A stretch of 5,962 nucleotides of DNA from Planctomycetota bacterium. Its GTDB lineage: Bacteria; Planctomycetota; Planctomycetia; Pirellulales; Pirellulaceae. Under the pieces are notes generated by a model. It had not been told where the DNA came from. It saw only the letters and a list, made by a program, of their open reading frames with translations, and did no database searches. Shown piece by piece: positions 1 through 5,941 of this stretch. How positions within the stretch are numbered: the stretch's first letter is position 1; each line of letters begins with the position of its first letter. The DNA is taken from contig JAEZGD010000081.1 of NCBI GenBank assembly GCA_023417165.1, positions 1 to 5,962 of the forward strand, in the 5' to 3' direction. Made by a program: the position numbers and the translations under genes.

Positions 1-256
1 CCACCGCTCAGTCGTCGGGGCGCGCGATGGCCGCCAAGCAACGCGAGCCTCTATTATGGCCGCTTGAAAGCCGACATTCATCTCTCCGGATTCATACTTC
101 GCCCCCTTCAAGCCTCGTTTTCCACCCCTCCCCGGTCCGAACCCGGCGACGTACAATCGCATCTTTGTTTTCAAGCCGCTCGCACCCACCTACCTGGCGA
201 AGGGGCGACGGCTGAGTGCCTGAATCGCCGCCCTGCGGCTGTTGCGAGGACTTTCG
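1..256. other. Non-coding leader upstream of serC
   Basis: No gene is convincing here. One plus-strand frame is open from base 1 to 264, but it overlaps the serC start, has no family-like pattern and contains many Pro, Ser and Arg residues, so I take it as chance. A minus-strand reading from 81 runs off the left edge in 27 codons; it could be the start of a divergent gene but is too short to judge. A TACAAT hexamer at 152-157 could be a -10 element for serC, but no matching -35 hexamer sits 16-18 bases upstream, so no promoter is called. Confidence 0.5.
247..250 (+). promoter_or_regulatory. Shine-Dalgarno site of serC
   Basis: AGGA at 247-250 lies six bases before the ATG at 257. This spacing favours the ATG over the in-frame TTG at 242, which overlaps the site itself. 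Confidence 0.65.
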
Positions 257-1366
257 ATGGCTGACGCTGCCGCCAACAAGCGTGTTTACAATTTCTCGTC
301 GGGCCCTGCGGTCCTACCGCTGCCGGTCCTCGAACAAGCCCAGCGTGATCTGGTTTGCCTGCCAGGCGTGGGGGCTTCGGTCCTCGAGATCAGTCACCGC
401 AGCGACGAATTTATTGCCATCGCTAACCAGGCGAAGGCCGACCTGCGCGACCTACTGAACATTCCCGAGAACTACACGGTCTTGTTCCTGCAAGGCGGCT
501 CACGTTTGCAGTTCTCGATGATTCCCATGAACCTGCTCCGCGGTCAGGCGGAAGCTGCCGACTACATCCTGACAGGCTCGTGGGGCAAGTCGGCATTGGC
601 CGAAGCCGTTCGCGAAGGCCAAACCCGCGTCGTCTGGGATGGCAAAGAAACCAACTACGACCGCCTGCCGAAAAAGGGCGACTACTGCGTTAATCCCAAG
701 GCGGCCTACGTTCACGTCACCTCGAACGAAACGATCCAGGGCATTCAGTTCGCCAGCGAAGTCGAAACCAACGGCGCGCCGCTGGTCTGCGATTCGTCGA
801 GCGACTTCCTCTACCGCCCACTCAATGTCGACAAGTACGGCATCTTGTACGCGTGCGCTCAAAAGAACGCAGGCCCGGCGGGCGTCACGGTGGTCATCAT
901 TCGCAACGACCTGCTCGCACGCTCGCAAGACTCGCTGCCAGGTTACTTGAACTACAACAACCACGCCAAAGAAGACTCGATGTGGAACACGCCGCCGACC
1001 TTCGCCATCTACTTGATGGGGCTGGTGTTCAAGTGGCTGAAGAACGACATCGGTGGCTTGGCCAAGATGCACGAGTTGAACAAGCAAAAGGCCAAGTTGT
1101 TGTACGACGTGGTCGATAGCTCCAACGGCTTTTATCAAGGGCACGCTCAGCCGGAAGATCGTTCGCTGATGAACGTGACCTTCCGCATGGCGTCGCCCGA
1201 GTTGGAAAAGAAGTTCGTCAAGGAAGCGGCGGCCAAGAATCTGCAAACCCTCAAGGGGCATCGCAGCGTCGGCGGCATGCGGGCGTCGATCTACAACGCC
1301 ATGCCGGTCGAAGGCGTCATCGCTTTGCGCGACTTCATGAAAGATTTCGCGAGCCAAAACAGCTAA
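257..1366 (+). CDS. serC: Phosphoserine aminotransferase SerC
   Basis: This cytoplasmic PLP enzyme transfers an amino group from glutamate to 3-phosphohydroxypyruvate, giving phosphoserine, the second step of serine synthesis; the family can also act in pyridoxal phosphate synthesis. The 369-residue product is close to the usual SerC length of about 360. It begins with the typical strand YNFSSGPAVLP, followed by an SHRS motif, the FLQGG segment, and CDSSSDFLYRP around the PLP-contacting Asp. The Schiff-base lysine is Lys203 in AQKNAGPAGVT, and the C-terminal GHRSVGGMRASIYNA motif is intact. I start it at ATG 257, where AGGA is well placed; the TTG at 242 would add five residues. The gene is complete, without frameshift. 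It lies 138 bases upstream of serA, the enzyme for the previous pathway step, on the same strand, so co-transcription is plausible, although a large inverted repeat sits in the gap. Confidence 0.97.
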   Translation: MADAAANKRVYNFSSGPAVLPLPVLEQAQRDLVCLPGVGASVLEISHRSDEFIAIANQAKADLRDLLNIPENYTVLFLQGGSRLQFSMIPMNLLRGQAEAADYILTGSWGKSALAEAVREGQTRVVWDGKETNYDRLPKKGDYCVNPKAAYVHVTSNETIQGIQFASEVETNGAPLVCDSSSDFLYRPLNVDKYGILYACAQKNAGPAGVTVVIIRNDLLARSQDSLPGYLNYNNHAKEDSMWNTPPTFAIYLMGLVFKWLKNDIGGLAKMHELNKQKAKLLYDVVDSSNGFYQGHAQPEDRSLMNVTFRMASPELEKKFVKEAAAKNLQTLKGHRSVGGMRASIYNAMPVEGVIALRDFMKDFASQNS

Positions 1367-1379
1367 CGCCCCGAGGACT

Positions 1380-1469
1380 GTTTAAATCCGGAGCCAACGG
1401 CGACGGCTTTCACTAGCGGTTGCCCCATCACTGCGGTTGATGCCCGTCGCCGCTGGCTCCGGGTTAAAC
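1380..1469. repeat. Long inverted repeat between serC and serA
   Basis: Two 19-base arms at 1388-1406 and 1444-1462 are reverse complements with a single mismatch, around a 37-base loop. Outside them GTTTAA (1380-1385) and TTAAAC (1464-1469) also pair, across a small asymmetric bulge. No T-run follows the right arm, so it is not a textbook intrinsic terminator. The arms (CCGGAGCC...GGCGACGG) are high in GC, and the loop holds a direct repeat of GCGGTTG. It could be a REP-like dispersed element, an RNA-stabilising or attenuating hairpin between the two serine genes, or a factor-independent stop that lacks the U-tract. Confidence 0.75.
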
Positions 1470-1504
1470 GAGACTACTCCACAACCTACCTCCCCTAAGC
1501 CACT

Positions 1505-3133
1505 ATGCATCGCATCGTCGTCCTTGATCCGATCTCTCCGGAAGGCCTGGAACTTCTCAAGAACGCTCCCGGCGTGTCGTTTGATGTGCGGCTGGCGCCC
1601 GATGGCAAAGGCCTGAAGGGAGACGAACTGCGCAAGGTGTTGGCCGAATACGACGGCGCGATCTGCCGCAGCGGTGTGAAGATCACCGCCGAATCGCTGG
1701 AAGGCAACAAGCGTCTGAAGGCGATCGTTCGCGCCGGCGTGGGCGTCGACAACATCGATCGCAATGCGGCGACACGGCTGGGCATCATTGTGATGAACAC
1801 GCCGACCGGCAACACCATCAGCACCGCCGAACATGCAGTGGCGCTAATGCTGGCTCTGAGCCGCAAGGTTGCCCCGGCGTTCGCGTCGCTGAAGGCGGGC
1901 AAGTGGGATCGCAACAAGTACATGGGCACGCAGCTCGCCGACAAGACGCTCGGCATCATCGGCTGCGGTCGCATCGGCCAGGAAGTCGCCAAGCGAGCAG
2001 TCGCCTTGCAGATGCGCGTGCTCGGCTTTGATCCATTCCTGTCGCAAGAACAAGCGCAAAAGCTGGGCATCGAGCGCGTCGAAAAGATCGCCGACTTGCT
2101 GCCGCGCGTCGATTACCTGACGGTCCACACGCCGCCCACGCCCGAGCCGCTGATCGGCAGCAAAGAGCTGGCGCAGCTCAAGAAGGGCGTGCGACTGATC
2201 AACTGCGCTCGCGGCGGCATCTATGACGAAGCGGCCCTCGTCGAAGGCCTGCAAAGCGGCCAACTTGGCGGCGTGGCGCTCGACGTCTATCAAACCGAGC
2301 CTTGCACCGACAGCCCGCTGTTCCAGATGGACAACGTGCTCTGCACGCCTCACTTGGGCGCGAGCACCGAAGAAGCGCAAACCATGGTTGCCGTCGAAGC
2401 GGTGCACCTGCTGGTGAATTACCTGACCACCGGCGAGATCCGCCACGCCGTCAACATGGCGTCGGTCGATCCCCAAACACTGGAATCGATTCGCGGCTAT
2501 CTGAATGTCGCGTATCGCCTGGGACTTTTGCTGGCTTCGTGGCAAGGCGGCAGCGTGACTTCGTGCACGCTGACCTATCGGGGCGAAGTGGCTCAAAAGG
2601 ATACCAAGCTGCTCACCGCTGCGTTCTGCGCGGGCCTGCTGGAACGCGCCTTGGACGAAGGCGTGAACATCGTCAATGCCGAAGTGCTGCTGCGTGAGCG
2701 CGGCATTCAGTTGGCCGTGCAATCGCGCACCGAACCCGGCGCGTTCAGCTCGTCGATCACGGGCGAAGTCACCAGCGACGGCCAGACCTATGTGGCCGGC
2801 GGCACGCTGTTTGGCAACGATATGCCGCGGCTGTTCCGCCTGGCTGATTTCCGCCTGGAATCGTACCTCGACGGCAACCTGCTGATCTTCACGCACGAGG
2901 ACGTCCCTGGCATCATCGGTCGCGTCGGTACGATCTTTGGCCAGCACAACGTCAACATCGCCCAGATGGCGGTCGGCCGCGCCAACGCCGGCGGCCAAGC
3001 AATTGGCGTGCTGAACATCGACAGCCTGCCTTCGGCTGCGGTCTTGGAAGAGTTGCTCGCCAGCCCGCACATTCACAGTGCGAAGGTGATTGAACTGCCC
3101 CCCGCTGGCAAACTGCCCAGCTGGCTGCAATAG
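1505..3133 (+). CDS. serA: D-3-phosphoglycerate dehydrogenase SerA, long ACT form
   Basis: This enzyme oxidises 3-phosphoglycerate to 3-phosphohydroxypyruvate with NAD, the first step of serine synthesis, in the cytoplasm. At 542 residues it is the long form known from Bacillus and Mycobacterium, not the ~410-residue enterobacterial form. The substrate domain has the GVGVDNID motif. The nucleotide domain has GCGRIG at 153-158. The catalytic set is complete: Arg236 in NCARGG, Glu265 in YQTEP and His283 in TPHLGAS. Residues of about 320-455 form the extra allosteric substrate-binding domain, and about 459-532 an ACT domain in which Asp466 (EDVPG) and Asn484 (NVNIAQM) match the positions used for serine binding in the mycobacterial enzyme, so feedback inhibition by serine is likely. 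The ATG at 1505 begins the conserved MHRIVVLDPIS strand; no clear Shine-Dalgarno site precedes it. It follows serC, its pathway partner, and is intact. Confidence 0.98.
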   Translation: MHRIVVLDPISPEGLELLKNAPGVSFDVRLAPDGKGLKGDELRKVLAEYDGAICRSGVKITAESLEGNKRLKAIVRAGVGVDNIDRNAATRLGIIVMNTPTGNTISTAEHAVALMLALSRKVAPAFASLKAGKWDRNKYMGTQLADKTLGIIGCGRIGQEVAKRAVALQMRVLGFDPFLSQEQAQKLGIERVEKIADLLPRVDYLTVHTPPTPEPLIGSKELAQLKKGVRLINCARGGIYDEAALVEGLQSGQLGGVALDVYQTEPCTDSPLFQMDNVLCTPHLGASTEEAQTMVAVEAVHLLVNYLTTGEIRHAVNMASVDPQTLESIRGYLNVAYRLGLLLASWQGGSVTSCTLTYRGEVAQKDTKLLTAAFCAGLLERALDEGVNIVNAEVLLRERGIQLAVQSRTEPGAFSSSITGEVTSDGQTYVAGGTLFGNDMPRLFRLADFRLESYLDGNLLIFTHEDVPGIIGRVGTIFGQHNVNIAQMAVGRANAGGQAIGVLNIDSLPSAAVLEELLASPHIHSAKVIELPPAGKLPSWLQ

Positions 3134-3179
3134 CCAAATTCGTGCCCGCCATGCATTGAAGCGCCGGGGCATCCAATTA

Positions 3180-3213
3180 GCCTGAAGAGATACGTTTTCT
3201 CTTCTCTTCAGGC
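3180..3213. terminator. Perfect 11-bp hairpin after serA
   Basis: GCCTGAAGAGA at 3180-3190 pairs perfectly with 3203-3213 over a 12-base loop, 46 bases after the serA stop and only eight bases before the ATG of the protease gene. No T-run follows on the plus strand. It may end or process the serA transcript, or, being so near the next start, limit translation of the protease by hiding its ribosome-binding region. Which role applies cannot be read from sequence. Confidence 0.5.
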
Positions 3214-3221
3214 AACGCTTG

Positions 3222-4586
3222 ATGCACTTCGTGCTGATCTTGGCGGCTTTGGTCGCGACGACGCTGGCCGAAAAAGCGCCCACCGCAGCGGTCGAGCACG
3301 CCGCCGCGCGCTGCCTGTTTGCGCTCGCGGCCATGCTATTGGCGCCCGTGCTGGCCGCGACGATGTCGGCCGTCGTCATTCGCGGGATTCAGCGCAACGC
3401 CCAAGACTGGGCGACATGGATGGCGCGCTTCTCCTGGGGACAACAATTGCACGCCGGCCTCTTAGTGCTGCTGGTCGGTGCGATCAGCTATGGCCTAGCG
3501 TGGCCGCAGATCGTGCGCGTCAACCTGGGCCTCGGCGACTGGATCCTGCTGGATGACTTGTTGATTCTCGCGCCAGTTTATGTGCCGCTGCTGCTCTCCT
3601 GGGCGGTCTTCTATGACGTGGATCGCGCAGTCTATGAGTTGACCGCCGAAGACGACGCGCCTCCTTCCTCGCCAGGGCGAGCCCAGTACGTACTGCTGCA
3701 CGCGCGACACTACTTGGGTCTGGTGCTCGCGCCACTGCTGCTGGTGCTGGGCGTCTACGATGCCGCGCGCTGGCTAGCGCCCGAGTTCACTTCGGGGCCG
3801 CATAGTTGGCTCTTAATGACTCCGCTATTTGCGGTGCTGGTCGCCTTCATGCCGCGCTTGCTCGCCCTGCTCTGGAAAACCGAAACCATGCCGCCTGGCG
3901 AGCGTCGCGACTATCTGATGGACGTCTTGCGCCAATGCCGCTTGCGCGTGCGCGACATTCACGTCTGGTATACCGACGGTCGCATGACGAACGCCGCCGT
4001 CAGCGGGCTATGGCCGTCGATGCGTTATGTCTTTCTGACTGATCGCTTGTTGCAAGTCTTGGAAGAAGACGAAGTCGCGGCTGTCATGCGCCACGAAGCC
4101 GGACATGTGGTCCGCCATCATCTGTTGCTACGAATGCTGCTGCTAGGGTTACCGATTGTGGCTTGGATTGCCTTGTCGCAGGCGATGCCGCAAACACTGA
4201 AGATGTGCAGCGACGCACTGGCCAGCGCAGGCCTCTCAATCTATCTGCAAGAGGCGATACTGCTGCCCTGCCTGGTAGCCCTGTATGGATTATGCGTCTT
4301 AGGAAGCTATTGCAAACTGCTGGAATACGAGGCGGATTTGTTCGCCGCAGAAGCCAACGCACCGGCGCTCATTATGGCATTGTGCAAGATCACCGCTGAG
4401 TCAGGCGTTGATCGGCGGCGCGAAGGTTGGCTGCATCCCAGCATTGTGCGCCGCATCGGATTCGTGCATCGCGTGCGCCGCGCCCCCTCACTAGCGCGGC
4501 AATTTCGATGGCAGATGCGCGCGATCGCGGTCGCGATCATCGCCGGCTATCTACTAAGCCTTTTTGCAATAGGCTTGTCGGTTTAA
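3222..4586 (+). CDS. Multi-pass membrane M48-type zinc metalloprotease
   Basis: This is a putative membrane-embedded zinc endopeptidase of the M48 (HtpX/Ste24-like) group; such enzymes cleave membrane or misfolded proteins, or process lipidated peptides, but the substrate here is unknown. The 454-residue product has hydrophobic stretches at roughly 1-16, 31-53, 78-95, 108-131, 162-182, 196-218, 301-319, 339-363 and 432-453. The zinc site is complete: HEAGH at 291-295 (His291, His295, catalytic Glu292) and the third ligand, probably Glu368, in EYEAD. HPS at 405-407 followed by RRI is the common M48 C-terminal element. The helix order, with HExxH just before a transmembrane pair and the Glu after it, fits Ste24-like proteins. 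I chose ATG 3222; the TTG at 3219 is directly before it. No good Shine-Dalgarno site is seen, and the hairpin at 3180-3213 lies just upstream. It is 88 bases from serA on the same strand, but no functional link to serine is evident. Confidence 0.88.
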   Translation: MHFVLILAALVATTLAEKAPTAAVEHAAARCLFALAAMLLAPVLAATMSAVVIRGIQRNAQDWATWMARFSWGQQLHAGLLVLLVGAISYGLAWPQIVRVNLGLGDWILLDDLLILAPVYVPLLLSWAVFYDVDRAVYELTAEDDAPPSSPGRAQYVLLHARHYLGLVLAPLLLVLGVYDAARWLAPEFTSGPHSWLLMTPLFAVLVAFMPRLLALLWKTETMPPGERRDYLMDVLRQCRLRVRDIHVWYTDGRMTNAAVSGLWPSMRYVFLTDRLLQVLEEDEVAAVMRHEAGHVVRHHLLLRMLLLGLPIVAWIALSQAMPQTLKMCSDALASAGLSIYLQEAILLPCLVALYGLCVLGSYCKLLEYEADLFAAEANAPALIMALCKITAESGVDRRREGWLHPSIVRRIGFVHRVRRAPSLARQFRWQMRAIAVAIIAGYLLSLFAIGLSV

Positions 4587-4811
4587 CGATCGTAGCTATG
4601 ATGCGGTCGTCGAATGATGCGAGCGTCGCCACCGACGGCATAACCGTTACCGCTATCAGCGTCGTCGACATTTTCTCTAAGCTTGGTAGCTTTCGCTGTT
4701 ACTCGTGCAAAGGTCTGCGCCGATAACTATTTGGCCGCTTGGGCACGCGGAGCGTGCTCCCACCTTACAGGACGTTTGTTGCACCCTCTCGCACTCTCGT
4801 TAAGGTCCGTC
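4587..4811. other. Intergenic region before the BON gene
   Basis: These 225 bases hold no convincing gene; frames across them are chance extensions. They contain a poor 16-base tandem duplication (4599-4614 and 4615-4630, 12 of 16 identical), a small GC-rich hairpin at 4741-4759, and the AAGG Shine-Dalgarno site at 4802-4805. No promoter with two good hexamers was found, though one is expected here because the gap is long. Confidence 0.5.
4741..4759. repeat. Short GC-rich hairpin, REP-like candidate
   Basis: GCACGC (4743-4748) and GCGTGC (4752-4757) pair perfectly over the three-base loop GGA, and two further pairs (one G-T) extend the stem to eight. The compact form and the GGCACGC...GCGTGC theme resemble short palindromes scattered between genes in many bacterial genomes, including, from memory, planctomycetes. 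That it is repeated elsewhere in this genome is inference, since only one copy is in the window. Confidence 0.4.
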
Positions 4812-5033
4812 ATGTCCTCTCGGCAAGCCACCCTCGTTGATCGCGTTGACTCGGTCATCTCCGCCAACCCGTACCTCACCGGACGCAATCTGCGTTTCGA
4901 AGCCGAACAAGGTCGCGTGACGCTCAAAGGCGTCGTGCACTCGTTCTTCCAAAAGCAAATGGCGCAAGAAGCGCTGCGCAAGATCGACGGTGTCGTCGAG
5001 ATCGAGAACGAACTGGAAGTCGAATGGGCGTAA
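4812..5033 (+). CDS. Stand-alone BON-domain protein, 73 residues
   Basis: The whole product is one BON domain, a small alpha-beta fold found in OsmY-type and secretin-associated proteins and thought to bind phospholipids or membranes. It shows a helix (LVDRVDSVISANPYL), the strand pair with GRVTLKGVV (residues about 34-42), a second helix (QKQMAQEALRKI) and the closing DGVVEIENELEV. The conserved glycines of both strand turns are present. Unlike OsmY there is no signal peptide and only one domain, so it may stay in the cytoplasm or work as a small partner protein. The ATG at 4812 is preceded by AAGG at 4802-4805 with six bases between; the frame extends to an ATG at 4683, but the added 43 residues are not BON-like. 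It runs convergently to the STAS gene, 56 bases away. The family call is good; the biological role is unknown. Confidence 0.85.
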   Translation: MSSRQATLVDRVDSVISANPYLTGRNLRFEAEQGRVTLKGVVHSFFQKQMAQEALRKIDGVVEIENELEVEWA

Positions 5034-5060
5034 GGCTCGCGCCCCCTTGCCTCATAACTC

Positions 5061-5081
5061 GCGGCTTGCGCATCAAGCCGC
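5061..5081. terminator. Hairpin in the convergent BON/STAS gap
   Basis: GCGGCTTG (5061-5068) and CAAGCCGC (5074-5081) form a perfect 8-bp stem over a 5-base loop, between the two convergent stop codons at 5033 and 5090. This place suits a bidirectional terminator. No T-run follows on either strand, so strength is doubtful. AAGCC at 5075-5079 could instead pair with GGCTT at 5087-5091, giving a competing hairpin that overlaps the STAS stop codon. Confidence 0.5.
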
Positions 5082-5089
5082 TATAAGGC

Positions 5090-5470
5090 TTAGCGCGGCT
5101 GCGTGGGACAATGTCCCATCACCGCTTCTTCTGGCGTGTGATAGTGCGGGAAGCGCTCGTGCAAGCGGCAAGCGATCAGGACGCTGTAATTGTCGTCCGA
5201 CAAGCCCGCGATGCGCATCAGGCCATCGTGCGTATAGACGCGTTTGTGCAATTGCACTAATTGTCCAATGACCACGCTGCGCAGAATCTTGAGTTGACTC
5301 AGATCTAGCACCACACGCCGCGCGAATTGCTGCTGCATCAGTTGCCAGATTTCGTCCGCCAGCGGGACTCCTTCGGCATCGCCATTTTCTGGCGTGCCGA
5401 CACGAATGAACAGCCAATCGGGACCACGTTCGAGCGCAAAGGTCCACGGACTTGCCATCTGCGTCGCCAT
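5090..5470 (-). CDS. STAS-domain protein, anti-anti-sigma-like
   Basis: The 126-residue product is a single STAS domain, the fold of SpoIIAA-type anti-sigma-factor antagonists that bind a kinase/anti-sigma partner and are switched by serine phosphorylation. The pattern is: a first strand pair (FALERGPDWLFIRV, about 11-24), a helix (about 38-49), the central strand VVLDLSQL (53-60), then ILRSVVIGQLVQLHKRV (62-78), and a last strand-helix with MRIAGLSDDNYSVL. At the usual phosphorylation spot Ser65 is present, but the preceding Asp of SpoIIAA is Arg64, and the following Ser-Gly is Val-Val, so classic phospho-switching may be changed. I start at the ATG at 5468-5470, preceded by GGGGT with good spacing; the frame extends to 5503 and another ATG lies four codons further in. 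No sigma factor, RsbW-like kinase or PP2C phosphatase is next to it, so the partner is unknown. It faces the BON gene. Confidence 0.8.
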   Translation of the reverse strand: MATQMASPWTFALERGPDWLFIRVGTPENGDAEGVPLADEIWQLMQQQFARRVVLDLSQLKILRSVVIGQLVQLHKRVYTHDGLMRIAGLSDDNYSVLIACRLHERFPHYHTPEEAVMGHCPTQPR

Positions 5471-5481
5471 AAAGCACCCCG

Positions 5482-5548
5482 CCTGAAGATGAGTGGCCAG
5501 CAAGAACGGCTCCTCCCGCTCTTACTGGGGAGCCTGTTCATCTTAAGG
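5482..5548. repeat. Nested imperfect palindrome upstream of the STAS gene
   Basis: CCTGAAGATGA at 5482-5492 and TCATCTTAAGG at 5538-5548 are reverse complements with one mismatch. Inside, GGCTCC (5508-5513) pairs with GGAGCC (5529-5534). The 67-base structure covers the candidate -10 element and nearly all the untranslated leader of the STAS gene, so it could be an operator or an RNA leader hairpin. GCCTGAAGA also occurs at 3180-3188 in the hairpin after serA, which may be coincidence. Confidence 0.5.
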
Positions 5549-5567
5549 AATGCAGGCGTGATGCCAA
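5540..5567 (-). promoter_or_regulatory. Candidate sigma-70-type promoter for the STAS gene
   Basis: Read on the minus strand, TTGGCA (5562-5567, five of six matches to TTGACA) is followed after 16 bases by TAAGAT (5540-5545, four of six to TATAAT). Transcription would start near 5533, giving a leader of about 60 bases to the ATG at 5470. Confidence 0.4.
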
Positions 5568-5631
5568 GCAGTTTTGGTCTGTTTTTTTCTTACAGTCGGG
5601 CGAGGGCCCCCTGCTCTGCGCCATCCTCCCC

Positions 5632-5711
5632 TTGAAGCGCGCGGGGGCGGGCGCAATACTAAACCGCTTGCTAGCCAACTTGTTCTCTCACCTCCACGAA
5701 GGATCTTCGCT
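5632..5711 (+). promoter_or_regulatory. Candidate promoter and leader of a cut-off gene
   Basis: TTGAAG (5632-5637), a 17-base spacer and AATACT (5655-5660), each four of six to consensus, form a possible promoter. Then comes an AT-richer leader with AAGGA at 5699-5703, eight bases before ATG 5712. This looks like a normal gene start in the host style of the window. Directly after the ATG the DNA becomes extremely GC-rich and the frame from that ATG gives an Arg/Ser/Pro-rich reading that is not protein-like, so the gene that belonged to this leader seems to be missing. Confidence 0.35.
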
Positions 5712-5941
5712 ATGGCGCGCTCGAGGTCGTCGCGTCGTTGCGGCAGCGGCTGCACGACGCGGGCGCGGGCCTCGGCGTCGACGTGCGCGTGGCGGTCACC
5801 GCGTCGGTCGCGGGCGGGGCCGACGCGGGACTGCTGCTCCTGGAGGTCGAGCGTGAGCTGCGCTCGTCCCGCACGCGCGGCACCCCGCCGGCGTCGACCC
5901 CGTCGGACGCCCCGCGCCCCACGCTCCCCACCCGCCACTGA
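5711..5941 (+). CDS. 3' end of an unidentified very high-GC gene (fragment)
   Basis: The frame ending at TGA 5939-5941 has G or C in the third position of almost every codon (GGA and CGT are among the few exceptions), the mark of true coding in a very GC-rich genome such as an actinobacterium. A hand count gives 146 G/C in 180 bases (81%) over 5761-5940, against 55% in a serC stretch (901-960). The reading from about 5711 runs YGALEVVASLRQRLHDAG, then alternating VDVRVAVTASVA, a helix LLLLEVERELRSS, and a Pro/Thr/Ser-rich tail. The helix-strand-helix pattern vaguely recalls the end of a nucleotide cyclase or GGDEF domain, but no motif confirms this; I do not recognise the family. No proper start exists: the frame is open only from 5675, where the DNA looks like a non-coding leader. 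The left limit is therefore a guess at the junction. It is either joined by an assembly error or inserted. Confidence 0.45.
   Translation, partial: YGALEVVASLRQRLHDAGAGLGVDVRVAVTASVAGGADAGLLLLEVERELRSSRTRGTPPASTPSDAPRPTLPTRH

Noticed and set aside
1..81. Minus-strand reading from ATG 81 as the start of a divergent gene
   Set aside because: Only 27 codons are visible, with two adjacent rare ATA codons, and GGAGAG abuts the ATG, too near to be a normal ribosome-binding site.
1..264. Plus-strand frame open from the left edge into serC, as the end of an upstream gene
   Set aside because: It overlaps the serC start, shows no family-like features, and the preceding DNA has the look of a leader; it could not be supported as a gene.
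500..1357. Minus-strand open frame of 285 codons opposite serC
   Set aside because: It lies entirely within serC, whose motifs are complete; the reading has no recognisable domain and looks like a GC-driven shadow.
1844..3379. Long minus-strand open frame of 511 codons opposite serA
   Set aside because: It mirrors the codon pattern of serA, which has full family motifs and catalytic residues on the plus strand; the antisense reading is rich in Arg, Gln and Ala and shows no domain.
4599..4630. Two adjacent 16-base units as a tandem repeat
   Set aside because: Only 12 of 16 bases agree and there are just two units; this is near what chance gives in GC-rich DNA.
5571..5590. T-rich tract as an intrinsic terminator tail
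   Set aside because: No stable stem directly precedes the seven T residues on the plus strand.
5543..5938. Minus-strand open frame of 131 codons across the composition break
   Set aside because: It spans both DNA types, is mostly Arg, Gly and Ala in the GC-rich part, and the plus frame ending at 5941 has the far better third-position pattern.
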